A stretch of 64,000 bases of DNA from Alphaproteobacteria bacterium (GTDB lineage Bacteria; Pseudomonadota; Alphaproteobacteria; Caulobacterales; Caulobacteraceae). Both the position numbers and the translations under genes were made by a program. The DNA lies in contig JAHJME010000009.1 of the NCBI GenBank assembly GCA_018821435.1, forward strand, positions 124,001-188,000, in the 5' to 3' direction. Below the pieces are notes generated by a model. It had not been told where the DNA came from. It searched no databases and worked only from the letters and a program-made list of their open reading frames with translations. How positions within the stretch are numbered: position 1 is the stretch's first letter; every line of letters starts with the position of its first letter. This document shows positions 1 to 10,389 of the stretch, one piece after another.

Positions 1-105
1 CAGCACGATGCCCCAGCCGCGCGCGATCAGGGCCTCGGCCAGGGCCTGGGCGGGAAACAGGTGGCCCCCGGTTCCCCCGGCGGCGACGACAGCGATCTTA
101 CGCAT
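1..105 (-). CDS. murG: MurG, N-terminal fragment (cut by window edge)
   Basis: Only the first 35 codons are inside the window. They read from an ATG at 105 and include the glycine-rich [10 protein letters not shown] loop that opens MurG glycosyltransferases. MurG adds GlcNAc to undecaprenyl-PP-MurNAc-pentapeptide (lipid I) on the inner membrane to make lipid II. It follows ftsW by 12 bases on the same strand, the standard dcw order. The rest of the gene lies beyond position 1. Confidence 0.93.
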   Translation of the reverse strand, partial: MRKIAVVAAGGTGGHLFPAQALAEALIARGWGIVL

Positions 106-117
106 GGTCCAGCGCCC

Positions 118-1293
118 TCAAGCGTACGTGCCGGCCTTGGCCAGGCCTTCGTTGGGGGTGTAGGCGCCCGGACGGCGGCGGGTCAGGGCCAGCGCCAGGC
201 CCATGGTCAGGCCCATGGCGATCATCGACGAGCCGCCATAGCTGATGAACGGCAGGGTCATCCCCTTGGTGGGGATCAGGTTGAGGTTCACGGCCACGTT
301 GATGATCGCCTGCTGGCCCACCAGCACGAACAATCCGGCGGCGGCGACCTGCTCGAAGGGATCGCTCAGTTTCATGGCGCGATAGAGGCCGCGCACCACG
401 ACGAAGGCGAATAGCGACACCAGGAGCAGGCTGAAGATAAGCCCGTACTCCTCGGCGCCGACCGAATAGATGAAGTCGGTGTGCAGGTCGGGGACGTGGC
501 GCTTCATCACGCCCTCCCCCGGACCCCGGCCGAAGAAGCCCCCGGCGGCGATGGCCTCGGCGGCGCGGTCCACCTGGTGGGTGTCGGCCTTGTCGGGACT
601 CAGGAACCGGTCGACCCGGCTGGCCACGTGCGGGAACAGGAAATAGGTCGACGACAGGCCGGCGACGGCCGTGGCGCCCAGCAGCATCACCCACGACATC
701 GGCACGCCCGCCATCCAGAAGGCAGCGCCGAAGGCGATGGTGATCAGCACCGTCTGGCCGACGTCGGGCTGGATCAGCAACAGGCCGATGGAGACGACGT
801 AGAGGGCGAAGGCGATGGAGACGCCGGGCACCCCCTGCCCCTTCTGCCCCTCGGCGAACATCCAGGCGACCAGGATGATCAGCGCCGGCTTCATGTACTC
901 CGACGGCTGGAAGGTGAAGCCGCCGAACTCCAGCCAACGGGTGGCCCCCTTGGCGTTGTGGCCGATGAACGGCAACGCGATCATCACCGCGATCGCCGCC
1001 AGCCAGATCAGGAACGAGGCCCGGCGCACGCCCTTCACGTCCAGCATCGAGACGCTGATCAGCACCACCGCCGAGACGCCGGCGAACACGCACTGGCGCA
1101 CCGCGAAGTGGAAGGGATCGCCGATATTCATCCGCGCCGCCGCCGCCGGGCTGGCGGCAAACGACATCAGCACGCCGATGCCGATCAGCAGGGCGACGAC
1201 GCCCAGCATCCAGCGGTCGACGGTCCACCACCAAACCCCGACGGACGAGCGGTCGGAGCGCGGGAAAGCGTGGGCGTTACTGGCGGTCGTCAT
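118..1293 (-). CDS. ftsW: FtsW, SEDS-family septal peptidoglycan polymerase
   Basis: A 391-residue polytopic membrane protein of the SEDS family, which polymerises lipid II at the septum together with FtsI. The conserved stretch from HQVDRAAEA through GRGPGEG to the DFIYSVGAEE motif is present, as is the C-terminal LPFISYGGSS segment. The ATG at 1293 is chosen because it gives the usual short cytoplasmic N-terminus before the first membrane helix; an upstream in-frame extension has no FtsW character. The gene overlaps the 3' end of murD by 17 bases, so translational coupling is likely. Confidence 0.95.
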   Translation of the reverse strand: MTTASNAHAFPRSDRSSVGVWWWTVDRWMLGVVALLIGIGVLMSFAASPAAAARMNIGDPFHFAVRQCVFAGVSAVVLISVSMLDVKGVRRASFLIWLAAIAVMIALPFIGHNAKGATRWLEFGGFTFQPSEYMKPALIILVAWMFAEGQKGQGVPGVSIAFALYVVSIGLLLIQPDVGQTVLITIAFGAAFWMAGVPMSWVMLLGATAVAGLSSTYFLFPHVASRVDRFLSPDKADTHQVDRAAEAIAAGGFFGRGPGEGVMKRHVPDLHTDFIYSVGAEEYGLIFSLLLVSLFAFVVVRGLYRAMKLSDPFEQVAAAGLFVLVGQQAIINVAVNLNLIPTKGMTLPFISYGGSSMIAMGLTMGLALALTRRRPGAYTPNEGLAKAGTYA

Positions 1294-2719
1294 GCGGCCC
1301 CCCGGTTTGCTTTGTGGGCGTCGTCTTGCCGGCGGCGATGGCGTTGACCGCGGCGCGGAACGCCTCGCCCCGGGCCTCGAAGTCGGCGAACTGATCGAAG
1401 GACGCGCAGGCCGGCGACAGCAGGACGACGGCGTCCTTGCCTGACTGGGCGGCGTCCTTGAAGGCGGCTTCGGCGGCGGCGGCAATGGTCCCGCTCTGCA
1501 CGGCCTCGGCCTTGCCCTTCAGCACCTGGGCGAAGGCGGGCGCGGCGGCGCCCACGAGGTAGGCCTTGATGACGCGCGGGAAGAGGTCGGCGAGGTCGTC
1601 GATCCCGTCGGTCTTCGGTTGCCCCCCGGCGATCCAATAGACCTTCGGATAGCTGGACAGCGCCTGGCGCGCAGCGTCGGCATTGGTGGCCTTGCTGTCG
1701 TTGACGAACCGCACCTTGCCGATGCTGCCGACGGTCTCCATCCGGTGCGCCAGGCCCGGGAAGGTCATCAGGGCGCGCGCGGCCGTGGCGGCCTCGATCC
1801 CCAGGCCCTTGGCTGCGGCGTAGGCGGCGGCGGCGTTCTGCCAGTTGTGACGGCCGGGCAGCGAGCGCGCGCGCTTCAGGTCGGCCACCTCGGCCGTGCG
1901 CTCGCCGGCGGCGTCGTACAGCAGGCCGTCCAGGGCGTAGACGCCCCGGCTCATCGCCTTGCTGGCCGAGATCGGCACGATGGTGCGCTTGTTGGCGGCG
2001 GTGATCTCGGTGCAGATCCGTTGGCCGAAGGCGTCGTCCACGCCGATGACGGCGGTGTCGCCCTTGCCTTGGTTCAGCAGGATCCGCTTCTTGGCGGCGA
2101 CATAGCCCTCCATGTCGCCGTGCCGTTCCAGGTGGTCGGGCGAGACATTGAGGATGATGCTGACGTCGGGCTTCAGGCTCGACGTCAGGTCCAGCTGGTA
2201 CGACGACAGCTCCAGGACGTAGACCGCCCCGCCGTGCATGTCCTCGAGGCTCAAGACCCCCGTGCCGATGTTGCCGCCGATGCGGACGTCGCGGCCGGCC
2301 TCGGCGCAGATGTGGCCGATCAGGGCCGTGGTGGTCGACTTGCCATTGGTGCCGGTGATGGCGACGATCTTGGGGCGCTTGTGCTCGGTGGCGGCGTTCA
2401 CGGTGCGGGCGAACAGCTCGATGTCGCCCAGGATCTCGACGCCAGCGGCCTTGGCCTTGTCCACGGTCCAGTGGGGCGTCGGATGGGTCAGCGGCACGCC
2501 GGGCGACAGCATCAGGGCGGCGAAGCCCGTCCAGTCGGCGCTGGTCAGGTCGGTGACCTCGAAGCCGTCGGCGATGGCGGCCTCGCGGGTCGCGGCCTTG
2601 TCATCCCAAAGCGCCACCTTGGCGCCGCCGGCCATCAGGGCGCGCGCCGCCGCCAGACCCGTGCGGGCCAGGCCGAAGACGGCGACGGTCTTCCCCTCGA
2701 AGCCGCGAACCGGGATCAT
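1277..2719 (-). CDS. murD: MurD, UDP-MurNAc-L-Ala:D-Glu ligase
   Basis: A cytoplasmic Mur ligase of 480 residues, slightly longer than usual. It adds D-glutamate to UDP-MurNAc-L-alanine using ATP. The N-terminal Rossmann-like region (VAVFGLARTGLAAA), the ATP loop GTNGKSTTT, the metal-binding region SSYQLDL and the C-terminal ligase domain (VNDSKATN) are visible. It starts 18 bases after mraY ends. Its last residues (TPTKQTGGPHDDRQ) are encoded in the overlap with ftsW and look like a non-conserved tail. Confidence 0.96.
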   Translation of the reverse strand: MIPVRGFEGKTVAVFGLARTGLAAARALMAGGAKVALWDDKAATREAAIADGFEVTDLTSADWTGFAALMLSPGVPLTHPTPHWTVDKAKAAGVEILGDIELFARTVNAATEHKRPKIVAITGTNGKSTTTALIGHICAEAGRDVRIGGNIGTGVLSLEDMHGGAVYVLELSSYQLDLTSSLKPDVSIILNVSPDHLERHGDMEGYVAAKKRILLNQGKGDTAVIGVDDAFGQRICTEITAANKRTIVPISASKAMSRGVYALDGLLYDAAGERTAEVADLKRARSLPGRHNWQNAAAAYAAAKGLGIEAATAARALMTFPGLAHRMETVGSIGKVRFVNDSKATNADAARQALSSYPKVYWIAGGQPKTDGIDDLADLFPRVIKAYLVGAAAPAFAQVLKGKAEAVQSGTIAAAAEAAFKDAAQSGKDAVVLLSPACASFDQFADFEARGEAFRAAVNAIAAGKTTPTKQTGGPHDDRQ

Positions 2720-2737
2720 GACGCGGAGCCCATCTCC

Positions 2738-3847
2738 CTACCTCAGCTTCAGGGTGGCGAGCCCCACCAGGGCCAGCATCACCGCGACGATCCAGAACCG
2801 GATTACCACCGTCGACTCCGACCAGCCCAGCTTCTCGAAGTGGTGGTGCACCGGCGCCATGCGGAACACGCGCTTCCCCGTCAGCTTGAACGACGCCACC
2901 TGCACCACGACCGACAACAGTTCGGCGACGAACAGGCCGCCGATGATCGCCAGGACGATCTCGTGGCGGGTGGCGACCGCGATGGCGCCCAGCGCGCCGC
3001 CCAGGGCCAGCGAGCCGGTGTCGCCCATGAAGATCTTGGCCGGCGGGGCGTTGTACCAGAGGAAGCCCAGCCCCGAGCCGATCAGCGCCCCGCAGAACAC
3101 CGCCAGCTCGCCCACGCCCGGCACGAAGTGGAGCTGCAGGTAGTTGGCGAAGATGTAGTTGCCGACCAGGTACGAGATCAGGCCGTAGGCGGCCGCGGCG
3201 ATCATCACCGGCACCGTCGCCAGGCCGTCCAGCCCGTCGGTGAAGTTCACCGCGTTGGCCGCGCCGACGATCACGAACGCGCCGAACAGCAGGTAGCCCC
3301 ACGAGAGATCGACGAAGAGCTGCTTGAAGATCGGGAAAGTGACCGCGGTCAGCAGTTCCGGGCTCTCGGGCGGCTTGGCGGCGAAGACGATGATCAGGGC
3401 CACGGCGGCCATGGCGATGGCCGCCTCCAGCACCAGGCGCACCCGGCCCGAGATGCCGGCCGTGGTCTGCTTGGTGACCTTCGAATAGTCGTCCAGGAAG
3501 CCCAGCAGGCCATAGCCGCCGGTGACGATCATCACCGCCCAGACGTAGACGTTCGACAGGTCGGCCCACAGCAGCGTGCCCGAGAACAGGCCCGCCAGGA
3601 TCATCACCCCGCCCATGGTGGGGGTGCCCGACTTCTCGATGATGTGGCGCTCGATCCCCTCGGCGCGGATCGGCTGGCCCTTGCCCTGCTTGGCCTTCAT
3701 CCAACGGATGAACCGCGACCCCAGCAGCACCACCACCAGTTGGGCGGTGACGATGGCCAGGCCCGTGCGCGTGGTCTGATACTTCAGCAGGTTGAGGATC
3801 GGGACGTAGCCGGCCGAGGCGAACGTCAGATAGAGCCAATAGAACAT
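2738..3847 (-). CDS. mraY: MraY, phospho-MurNAc-pentapeptide translocase
   Basis: A 369-residue inner-membrane enzyme that transfers phospho-MurNAc-pentapeptide from UDP to undecaprenyl phosphate, forming lipid I. Diagnostic motifs include [22 protein letters not shown] and the HHHFEKLGW loop near the C-terminus. About ten hydrophobic segments are apparent. The ATG at 3847 directly abuts the murF stop codon, so the two genes are probably cotranslated. Confidence 0.97.
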   Translation of the reverse strand: MFYWLYLTFASAGYVPILNLLKYQTTRTGLAIVTAQLVVVLLGSRFIRWMKAKQGKGQPIRAEGIERHIIEKSGTPTMGGVMILAGLFSGTLLWADLSNVYVWAVMIVTGGYGLLGFLDDYSKVTKQTTAGISGRVRLVLEAAIAMAAVALIIVFAAKPPESPELLTAVTFPIFKQLFVDLSWGYLLFGAFVIVGAANAVNFTDGLDGLATVPVMIAAAAYGLISYLVGNYIFANYLQLHFVPGVGELAVFCGALIGSGLGFLWYNAPPAKIFMGDTGSLALGGALGAIAVATRHEIVLAIIGGLFVAELLSVVVQVASFKLTGKRVFRMAPVHHHFEKLGWSESTVVIRFWIVAVMLALVGLATLKLR

Positions 3848-5257
3848 CTAGCCGGCCTCCCCAGAGCCCGTCGCAAGGTCGCCAAGCGCGAGGAGACCCT
3901 GAGCGATTAGCCCGGCCTTCGACCCGTTCGACCCCTTCACCATCACCACGTCGCCGGCCTCTACGGCCTGTGCGAGCCGCGGCGCGAGGCCGGCAGCCGT
4001 TTCGGCGTAGCCGCCCCGCCGAGTCGGCGGAAGGGCGTCCCAGAGCGATTTCATCAGAGGACCGGCGCAGAAGACGAGGTCAATCGACGCAGCCTCCAGC
4101 GGCGCGGCCAACCCGGCATGGAACGCCTGGGCCTCCGGACCCAGCTCCAGCATGTCGGTCAGGGCCACGATGCGGCGCCCCGAGGTCTCCCGCGCGCCCA
4201 GCGTCTTGATCGCCGAGGCCATGGAGATCGGGTTGGCGTTGTAGCTCTCGTCGATCAGGGTGAAGGCCCCGCCCTTCAGCGCCACGTTGCTCTCCGCGCC
4301 CCGCCCGGCCAGCGGTTCGAACGACCCCAGCGCGGCCAAGCTCTTGTCCAGATCGACGTCCAGGGCCTCCAGCATCAGCAGAACGGCCATGCTGTTCGAG
4401 CCCCAGTGGAACCCCGTCTGCAGGATCGGGAAGTCCATCGCCTTGCCGTGCAGCCGGGCCTGGACCACGGCATGGCCACGCTCGGCCTGAAAGTCGATCA
4501 GGCGGGCGTCGCAGGCCTCGCCGGTCCCGAAGCTCAGCACCCGGCCGCCGGCCCGCTCGGCCTCGGCCTTCAGCAGGTCGAACCAGCGGTTGTCGGCGTT
4601 GAGGATGGCGACGCCGCCAGGTTCAAGCCCGTCGAAAATCTCCGCCTTGGCGCGGGCCACGCCCGCCTCGCCGTCGGGGAAGTTCTCGGTGTGCACGGGG
4701 CCAACCGTGGTCACCACGACGGCGTGCGGGCGAACGAACTTCGTAAGCGGCCGGATCTCGTCGGCGTGGTTCATGCCGATCTCGAACACCGCGCGTTCGG
4801 TGTCGGCCGGCATCCGGGCCAGGGTCAGCGGCACGCCGATGTGGTTGTTGTAGCTCTTGATCGACGAATGCGCCGGGCCGGCCAGGCTAAGGCCCGCCAT
4901 GATCGCCTGGGTGACGCTGGTCTTGCCGACCGAGCCGGTGACCGCGCCACGCTTCGCCTGGACCGCCCGATCCCGAGCGGCCACGCCCAACTTTTCGAGC
5001 GCGGCCAGGACGTCGCCCGTAGCTTTCACGAACGGTGCGTCGGCGTCCTGTGAGACCAGAGCCCCCGCCGCGCCCTTGGCCATGGCCTGGGCGATGAATT
5101 CATGGCCGTCGCGCACGCCGGCCAGCGCCACGAACAGGTCGCCGGGCTCGAGGCTGCGGGTGTCGATGGAGACTCCGGTGGCGGAGAACCCGCCGCCGCC
5201 TTCCGCCCCGCCCGTCGCCCTCGCAATGTCCGCTGAGGTCCAGAGCGGGTCAGCCAT
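3848..5257 (-). CDS. murF: MurF, UDP-MurNAc-tripeptide:D-Ala-D-Ala ligase
   Basis: A cytoplasmic Mur ligase of 469 residues. It attaches the D-Ala-D-Ala dipeptide to the UDP-MurNAc tripeptide. The ATP-binding loop reads GSVGKTSV, where many homologues have G-S-x-GKT. Other family landmarks are the GMNHADEI and DESYNANP segments. The ATG at 5257 is preferred to a TTG two codons upstream. The start overlaps the murE stop by a few bases. Confidence 0.95.
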   Translation of the reverse strand: MADPLWTSADIARATGGAEGGGGFSATGVSIDTRSLEPGDLFVALAGVRDGHEFIAQAMAKGAAGALVSQDADAPFVKATGDVLAALEKLGVAARDRAVQAKRGAVTGSVGKTSVTQAIMAGLSLAGPAHSSIKSYNNHIGVPLTLARMPADTERAVFEIGMNHADEIRPLTKFVRPHAVVVTTVGPVHTENFPDGEAGVARAKAEIFDGLEPGGVAILNADNRWFDLLKAEAERAGGRVLSFGTGEACDARLIDFQAERGHAVVQARLHGKAMDFPILQTGFHWGSNSMAVLLMLEALDVDLDKSLAALGSFEPLAGRGAESNVALKGGAFTLIDESYNANPISMASAIKTLGARETSGRRIVALTDMLELGPEAQAFHAGLAAPLEAASIDLVFCAGPLMKSLWDALPPTRRGGYAETAAGLAPRLAQAVEAGDVVMVKGSNGSKAGLIAQGLLALGDLATGSGEAG

Positions 5258-6704
5258 GGACAAGCTCCAGGGCCTGGGCCGTCTCCGTCACGTCGTCGAA
5301 GGGGTGGACCGTGTCGCCGACGATCTGGCCCTGCTCGTGACCCTTGCCGGCCACCACCAGGATGTCGCCGTCCTGCATCATCGCCGCGGCGGCGCGGATC
5401 GCCTCGCGGCGGTCGCCGATCTCTTTCGCACCCTTCCCGCCGGCCAGCACGTCGGCGCGGATCGCGGCCGGGACTTCCGAGCGCGGATTGTCGTCGGTGA
5501 CGATGGCCACGTCGGCCAGGCGCGCGGCGATTTCGCCCATCAGCGGGCGCTTGCCCTTGTCGCGGTCGCCGCCGGCGCCGAACACCACGATCAGCTTGCC
5601 CCGCACGTGCGGCCGCATGGCCTGCAGCACGGTCTCCAGACCGTCGGGCGTGTGGGCGTAGTCGACGTAGGCCTCGCCACGCGAGACCCCCGCGCCGACC
5701 CGTTGCAGCCGCCCGGGCGCGCCCGTCAGCTGTTCCAGGCCGGCGAAGGTCTCCTCGAGGCTCATCCCCGCGGCGCGGCACAGGCCGGCGGCCACCAGGG
5801 CGTTGGACGCCTGGAACGCCCCGGCCAGCGGCAGGCGCACGTCCCAGATCTTGCCCTCGGCGCGGATCGACAGGCGCTGGCCGTCCGGCAGCAGGCTGCG
5901 CTCCAGCAGCTTCATCGCCTGGCCGGTCTCGCCCACGCTGGCGACGCGCTGGCCCGACACCACCGAGGCGGCGGCGAAGAACGGAAACGCCTCGTTGTCG
6001 GCGTTCAGCACGGCGGTCGCGCCGCGCGGCATCAGCTGTTCGAACAGCCGAAGCTTCGCCTTCATGTAGGCGTCCATGGTGTGGTGATAGTCGAGGTGGT
6101 CCTGGCTCAGGTTCAGGAACCCCGCCGCCGACAGCCGCACGCCGTCCAGGCGTCGCTGGTCGATCCCGTGGGACGAGGCCTCCATGGCGAAATGGGTCAC
6201 GCCCAGCTGGGCGATGTGCATCAGCAGTTCGGCGACGTCGCCCGCGTCGGGCGTGGTCAGGCCGGGCGGCGTCACCTGCAGGTCGGCCGCGTCGGGCCGC
6301 GACACCGTCACGCCCAGGGTGCCCATGCTGGCCGAGACGTGGCCGGCGTTGCTGAACATCTGGCGGCAGAAGTTGGCGACCGAGGTCTTGCCGTTGGTGC
6401 CGGTCACCGCGACGCAGGTCTGCGGCTGGCGGCCCCAGAAGTTGGCGGCGGCCAGGGCGTAGCCCCGGCGCGGGTCGCGGCAGATCACGGTGGGAACCGA
6501 GAGGTTCAGATCCTGGTCGGCGATGATCGCCGCGGCGCCAGCCTCGACCGCCTTGGCCGCGAACGCCGCGCCGTCGGCCCGCGAGCCCGGCAGGGCGGCG
6601 AACAGGAAGCCTGGCTTCACCTTGCGGCTGTCCGCCGTCACGCCGGTGATCTCGGGGTCGACCCCGAGGTGGCGCTTCACAAGGTTGGTCAGGCGGAGGG
6701 TCAT
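5250..6704 (-). CDS. murE: MurE, UDP-MurNAc-dipeptide:meso-DAP ligase
   Basis: A 484-residue Mur ligase that adds the third stem residue. The ATP loop GTNGKTSVAN (K106) is present. The DNPR motif, roughly residue 400, is the established signature for meso-diaminopimelate rather than lysine specificity, so the organism should have Gram-negative A1-gamma peptidoglycan. The start overlaps the ftsI stop in an ATGA arrangement. Confidence 0.96.
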   Translation of the reverse strand: MTLRLTNLVKRHLGVDPEITGVTADSRKVKPGFLFAALPGSRADGAAFAAKAVEAGAAAIIADQDLNLSVPTVICRDPRRGYALAAANFWGRQPQTCVAVTGTNGKTSVANFCRQMFSNAGHVSASMGTLGVTVSRPDAADLQVTPPGLTTPDAGDVAELLMHIAQLGVTHFAMEASSHGIDQRRLDGVRLSAAGFLNLSQDHLDYHHTMDAYMKAKLRLFEQLMPRGATAVLNADNEAFPFFAAASVVSGQRVASVGETGQAMKLLERSLLPDGQRLSIRAEGKIWDVRLPLAGAFQASNALVAAGLCRAAGMSLEETFAGLEQLTGAPGRLQRVGAGVSRGEAYVDYAHTPDGLETVLQAMRPHVRGKLIVVFGAGGDRDKGKRPLMGEIAARLADVAIVTDDNPRSEVPAAIRADVLAGGKGAKEIGDRREAIRAAAAMMQDGDILVVAGKGHEQGQIVGDTVHPFDDVTETAQALELVHG

Positions 6705-8455
6705 TGCCCCTCGCCCATCTCTTCGACGGTCGGCTCGAGCACCGGGATCGCCTGGCCGACGTCGGCGCGGCGCCGCACGTCCAGGAACGGCGCGATGCGC
6801 TCGATCACCCGGCCCGCCGCCGGCGCGGCAACCCAGCCGCCGGTGGAATAGCCGGCGCTGTTGGCCGACGCGTGCGGCTCGTCCAGCAGGATCATGACGA
6901 AATAGCGCTTGGTTTCCGCCCCGCCCGTCGTCGGGAACACCGCGGCGAACGACGAGACCTGCTTGGTGTGGCTGTAGTTCCGGATCGCCGGGTCGTACTT
7001 CTCGCCGGTGCCGGTTTTCCCGCCGACCGACAGGCCCGCGATATTGGCCGACTTGCCGCTGCCGCCGGTGACGTTGGCCCGCATGATCGACAGCATCTGC
7101 AGCGAGGTGCGCTCCGACATCACGCGGGGACCGTCGGTCTTAGCGCCGGGTTCCAGCTTGTGGATCGTCAGCGGGATCAACTTTCCGCCGTTGAGGATCG
7201 CCCCCATGGCCCGGGCCACCGCCAGCGGCGTGACGTTGATGCCGTGGCCGAATGAGGTTGAGGCCACCGCGTCTTCGTTCCACACCTTGGGCGTCAGCGG
7301 CCGGGCGCTTTCGATCAGCTCCACCTTCGCGGGCTTGGTCAGGCCCAGGCCGTCGAAGTAGCTCTGCATCCGCTTCGGCCCGATGCTCTCGGCGAGCTTG
7401 GCGGTGCCGATGTTGGACGAGTGCTGGAACACCTCGACCAGGGTCAGGATTTTGCGGGCCGCGTGATAGTCGGTGATCACCCGGTAGCCAAGTTTGAAGG
7501 GTGTGCGGGCGTCGAAGGTGCTCTCCGGCGTGGCCACATGGGTGTCCAGGCCGATGGCCACGGTGAAGGCTTTGAACGTCGAACCCATCTCGTAGACCGT
7601 CGCGGCGGCGCGGTTGGTCTGGGCGTAGACGCCGGCCTTGCCGGGCTTGTTCGGATCGAACGCCGGCCAACTGGCCATGCCCAGGATCTCGCCGGTGTGA
7701 ACGTCGGTCACCAGGCCCACGGCGCCTTTGGGCTTGAACTCGGCCACGGCCTTGTAGAGCTCGTCCTCCAGGGCGCCCTGCACGCGCAGGTCGATGGAGA
7801 GCGGCACCGGATTGCCGGAGCGCGCCGCGCCGCGGATGTCGTCGTTGAACGCCGCCTCGGCGCCCGAGATGCCCTCGCCGCCGGCGTCGGAGAAGCCGAC
7901 GATGTGCGCCGCCGAGGTGCCCAGGGGATAGACCCGGCGCTGTTCGGGCTCGAAGCTGATGCCGGGCAGGCCCAGCTCATGGACGACATTGCGCTCCTGC
8001 GGGGTAAGGGCGCCCAGCACGAACACCCGGCGGTTGCCGCGCAGCGCGCGTTCCAGTCGCTCGGCCTCCATGTTCGGCAGCGCCCGCAGAAGGCCGCGGC
8101 GGGTCTCGGCGGTGTCCCAGATCTCGCGAGGATCGATGTAGAGGCCGTAGTGCAGCAGGTCGGCGGCCAGCAGCATGCCGTTGCGGTCCACGAGGTCCGC
8201 CCGCGAGGCGCCCAGCGACGCCATGGTCCCGCCGCCGCGCGCGTCCGAGAACAGCGCCGCGCGCATGGCGCCGACGCTCAGGGTGGCGAACGCCAGCGAG
8301 AACAGCGCCAGGACGAAGAAGATGCGCAGGCGCGTGTCGTCCTCGGCCTTGCCCGACGCCCGCGCCCGCTCGAACGCGTGCTCCAGGCCCCAGACCCGCT
8401 CGATCAGCCAGCGGGGCAGACCCGAACGGCCGAAGTTGTTCTGGTTCAGGCTCAT
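6701..8455 (-). CDS. ftsI: FtsI (PBP3), septal peptidoglycan transpeptidase
   Basis: A class B penicillin-binding protein of 584 residues, with a cytoplasmic tail and a single membrane segment around residues 44-64. A PBP dimerisation domain and a transpeptidase domain follow. The three active-site motifs are STFK (S292), SSN (346-348) and KTGTG (from K480). It cross-links septal peptidoglycan with FtsW. The N-terminal tail is longer than in E. coli. Both ends overlap their neighbours by 4 bases. Confidence 0.95.
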   Translation of the reverse strand: MSLNQNNFGRSGLPRWLIERVWGLEHAFERARASGKAEDDTRLRIFFVLALFSLAFATLSVGAMRAALFSDARGGGTMASLGASRADLVDRNGMLLAADLLHYGLYIDPREIWDTAETRRGLLRALPNMEAERLERALRGNRRVFVLGALTPQERNVVHELGLPGISFEPEQRRVYPLGTSAAHIVGFSDAGGEGISGAEAAFNDDIRGAARSGNPVPLSIDLRVQGALEDELYKAVAEFKPKGAVGLVTDVHTGEILGMASWPAFDPNKPGKAGVYAQTNRAAATVYEMGSTFKAFTVAIGLDTHVATPESTFDARTPFKLGYRVITDYHAARKILTLVEVFQHSSNIGTAKLAESIGPKRMQSYFDGLGLTKPAKVELIESARPLTPKVWNEDAVASTSFGHGINVTPLAVARAMGAILNGGKLIPLTIHKLEPGAKTDGPRVMSERTSLQMLSIMRANVTGGSGKSANIAGLSVGGKTGTGEKYDPAIRNYSHTKQVSSFAAVFPTTGGAETKRYFVMILLDEPHASANSAGYSTGGWVAAPAAGRVIERIAPFLDVRRRADVGQAIPVLEPTVEEMGEGQ

Positions 8456-8916
8456 CGCGCCGCCTCGACGGGCGCCGGGGCCTGCGCCTGGGCGACGCGG
8501 ACCGGATTGGCTTCGGGCGGCGGGGGCGGCGGAATGCCCGGCATGGAGTCAGACCCGCTGATCATCCCGGCCACGGCGGACACGGCCTTGGCCTTCTTCG
8601 GCGGGCCGGCGCGGGCTAGGTCGATGATCTGGTCGGGGGTCGCCTCGCGATGCGCCGTCACCGGCTCCATCTTCAGGTAGGTGACCGACAGACGCTCCAG
8701 GCGGCCGGGCTGTTCCAGGTGCGCCACCTCGGCCTGCAGCAGGCGGATGCGCGCCTTCTCGACCTTGATCTGGCGTTCGATGGTGGCGATCTCGGCGCGT
8801 TCGCGGCCGGCCATGGTCTTGGCCAGGTAGACGCCCAGGATCACGGCCACCAGCAGGCCAATGCCCACCAGGTCCAGCAGACGGAAGCCCCGCACGCGGC
8901 GCGTGAACACGTTCAT
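8452..8916 (-). CDS. ftsL: FtsL-like divisome protein
   Basis: A small bitopic protein of 154 residues. It has a short basic cytoplasmic end, one membrane helix at about residues 14-36 and a helical, probably coiled-coil region ([20 protein letters not shown]) at about 40-65. This matches the FtsL architecture, and the position between rsmH and ftsI is the classic ftsL slot. The C-terminal third is proline- and alanine-rich and unlike E. coli FtsL. Sequence conservation in this family is low, so the call rests mainly on topology and synteny. Confidence 0.85.
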   Translation of the reverse strand: MNVFTRRVRGFRLLDLVGIGLLVAVILGVYLAKTMAGRERAEIATIERQIKVEKARIRLLQAEVAHLEQPGRLERLSVTYLKMEPVTAHREATPDQIIDLARAGPPKKAKAVSAVAGMISGSDSMPGIPPPPPPEANPVRVAQAQAPAPVEAAR

Positions 8917-9845
8917 GCGGCCGTCCTCCAGACCGGCGCTTCGGTGCGCACGGCCGCCCGCAGCTTCGCCGAACGGGCCCGAGGGTTGGCCTTCGTCTCC
9001 GCTTCGGACGGGCTGTGGGCGCCGTTGAAGAGCAACCGGAAGCTGGGCTCGGCGCCCTTTTCCAACGGAGGCGCATGCCGCGACCCCGCCGGCGTACGGC
9101 CCGCCCGCACGCTCAGGAAACTCTTCACGATTCGATCTTCCAGCGAATGGAACGTGACGACGCAGAGCCGTCCGCCCACCTTCAGCGCGCGTTCGGCGGC
9201 CACGAGGCCGGCCTCCAGCTCGGAAAGCTCTTCGTTCACCGCGATCCGCAGGCCCTGGAAGGTGCGGGTGGCGGGGTGGATCTTGGCCCCGCGCCGGCCG
9301 CCCAGCGCCTTTTCGACGAACCCGGCCAGTTCCAGCGTGCGGGTGAAGGGCTGTTCCTCGCGGCGACGCACGATGGCGCGCGCCACCCGGCGGCTCTCGC
9401 GCTCCTCGCCGTAGACGAAGATGATCCGCGCCAGCTCTTCCTGATCCAGAGTGTTCACCAGGTCGGCGGCGGTGGGGCCGTCGGCGCCCATGCGCATGTC
9501 CAGCGGCCCGTCGTGCATGAACGAGAAGCCGCGCTCGGCCTGGTCGATCTGCATCGAGCTGACGCCGAGGTCGAGGGCCACGCCGTCGGCGTGACCCTCG
9601 CCCAGCACTGCGTCCATCTCCGAGAATCGCGCCTCAACCAGGTTGAAGCGGTCTTCCGGAAATCCCACAGCGAAACGACGGACCGTAGGGTCGCGGTCAA
9701 ACGCCACGACCTTCGCTCCCGTCGCCAGAAAGGCGCGGCTGTAGCCACCCGCGCCGAAAGTGCCGTCCACCACGGTGTCGCCCGGCCCGATCGCCAGGTT
9801 CTTGATCACCTCGTCGAGGAGGACGGAAACGTGAGAGGCGCTCAT
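8913..9845 (-). CDS. rsmH: RsmH (MraW), 16S rRNA m4C1402 methyltransferase
   Basis: A cytoplasmic SAM-dependent methyltransferase of 310 residues that N4-methylates C1402 in the 30S P-site. The SAM-binding region ([16 protein letters not shown]), the [11 protein letters not shown] motif and the C-terminal [13 protein letters not shown] segment are characteristic. It overlaps mraZ and ftsL by 4 bases each. Confidence 0.96.
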   Translation of the reverse strand: MSASHVSVLLDEVIKNLAIGPGDTVVDGTFGAGGYSRAFLATGAKVVAFDRDPTVRRFAVGFPEDRFNLVEARFSEMDAVLGEGHADGVALDLGVSSMQIDQAERGFSFMHDGPLDMRMGADGPTAADLVNTLDQEELARIIFVYGEERESRRVARAIVRRREEQPFTRTLELAGFVEKALGGRRGAKIHPATRTFQGLRIAVNEELSELEAGLVAAERALKVGGRLCVVTFHSLEDRIVKSFLSVRAGRTPAGSRHAPPLEKGAEPSFRLLFNGAHSPSEAETKANPRARSAKLRAAVRTEAPVWRTAA

Positions 9846-10309
9846 GCGGCGCCCCCGAGACGGACGGCGCGCTGCTTGGCGCGCATGTCCGCCAGGCCCG
9901 TGCGGGCGCGCTCGCGGTCGGCGGCGCGCTGGGCCTTGTAGGCGTCGCGCTCCCAGATCTCGAAACGGTCGCGCAGGCCGACCACGGCGACCCAGTCGCT
10001 CAGGCCGTATTGCTCGCAGAGCAGCTCCGGCAGGGTGATGCGGCCGGCGGTGTCGAAGGACAGCTTCTGCATCTCGCCGAAAACGTTGCGCTCGATGGAG
10101 TCGCGCAGCTCGTCGCCGAACTCCAGTTCGTCGGCCATCGCGCCGTAGCGGTCGAACAGGGCCTGGCCGCCGCCTTCGATGCAGTCGGACCGGATGGAAG
10201 GAAATACGAAGACGCCGTCCGCCGGACCCGAGAGCGCGGCGCGGTAGTCCTGCGGCACAACGATGCGCCGCTTCGCGTCCAACTGCTTCTCGAAGGTCGA
10301 GAGAAACAT
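9842..10309 (-). CDS. mraZ: MraZ, transcriptional regulator of the dcw cluster
   Basis: A 155-residue SpoVT/AbrB-like DNA-binding protein with two MraZ repeats. The first begins [22 protein letters not shown]; the second contains [12 protein letters not shown]. The ATG at 10309 (MFLSTFEKQ) is chosen because the family always begins a few residues before this motif. MraZ represses its own operon by binding TGGG direct repeats, and such repeats are present at 10390-10414. It is the first gene of the dcw operon. Confidence 0.95.
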   Translation of the reverse strand: MFLSTFEKQLDAKRRIVVPQDYRAALSGPADGVFVFPSIRSDCIEGGGQALFDRYGAMADELEFGDELRDSIERNVFGEMQKLSFDTAGRITLPELLCEQYGLSDWVAVVGLRDRFEIWERDAYKAQRAADRERARTGLADMRAKQRAVRLGGAA

Positions 10310-10389
10310 CTCTCCGAACGGCCCCCTGCCCTTCGTCGATCTACCCGAGTGCGCGCCCCGACCCGCCACTCTGACCGACGAATTGCAAT

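Noticed and set aside
1619..3910. A 763-codon plus-strand open frame opposite murD and mraY
   Set aside because: Composition is dominated by His, Arg, Gly and Asp repeats from reverse reading of GC-rich codons. The minus-strand genes are unmistakable.
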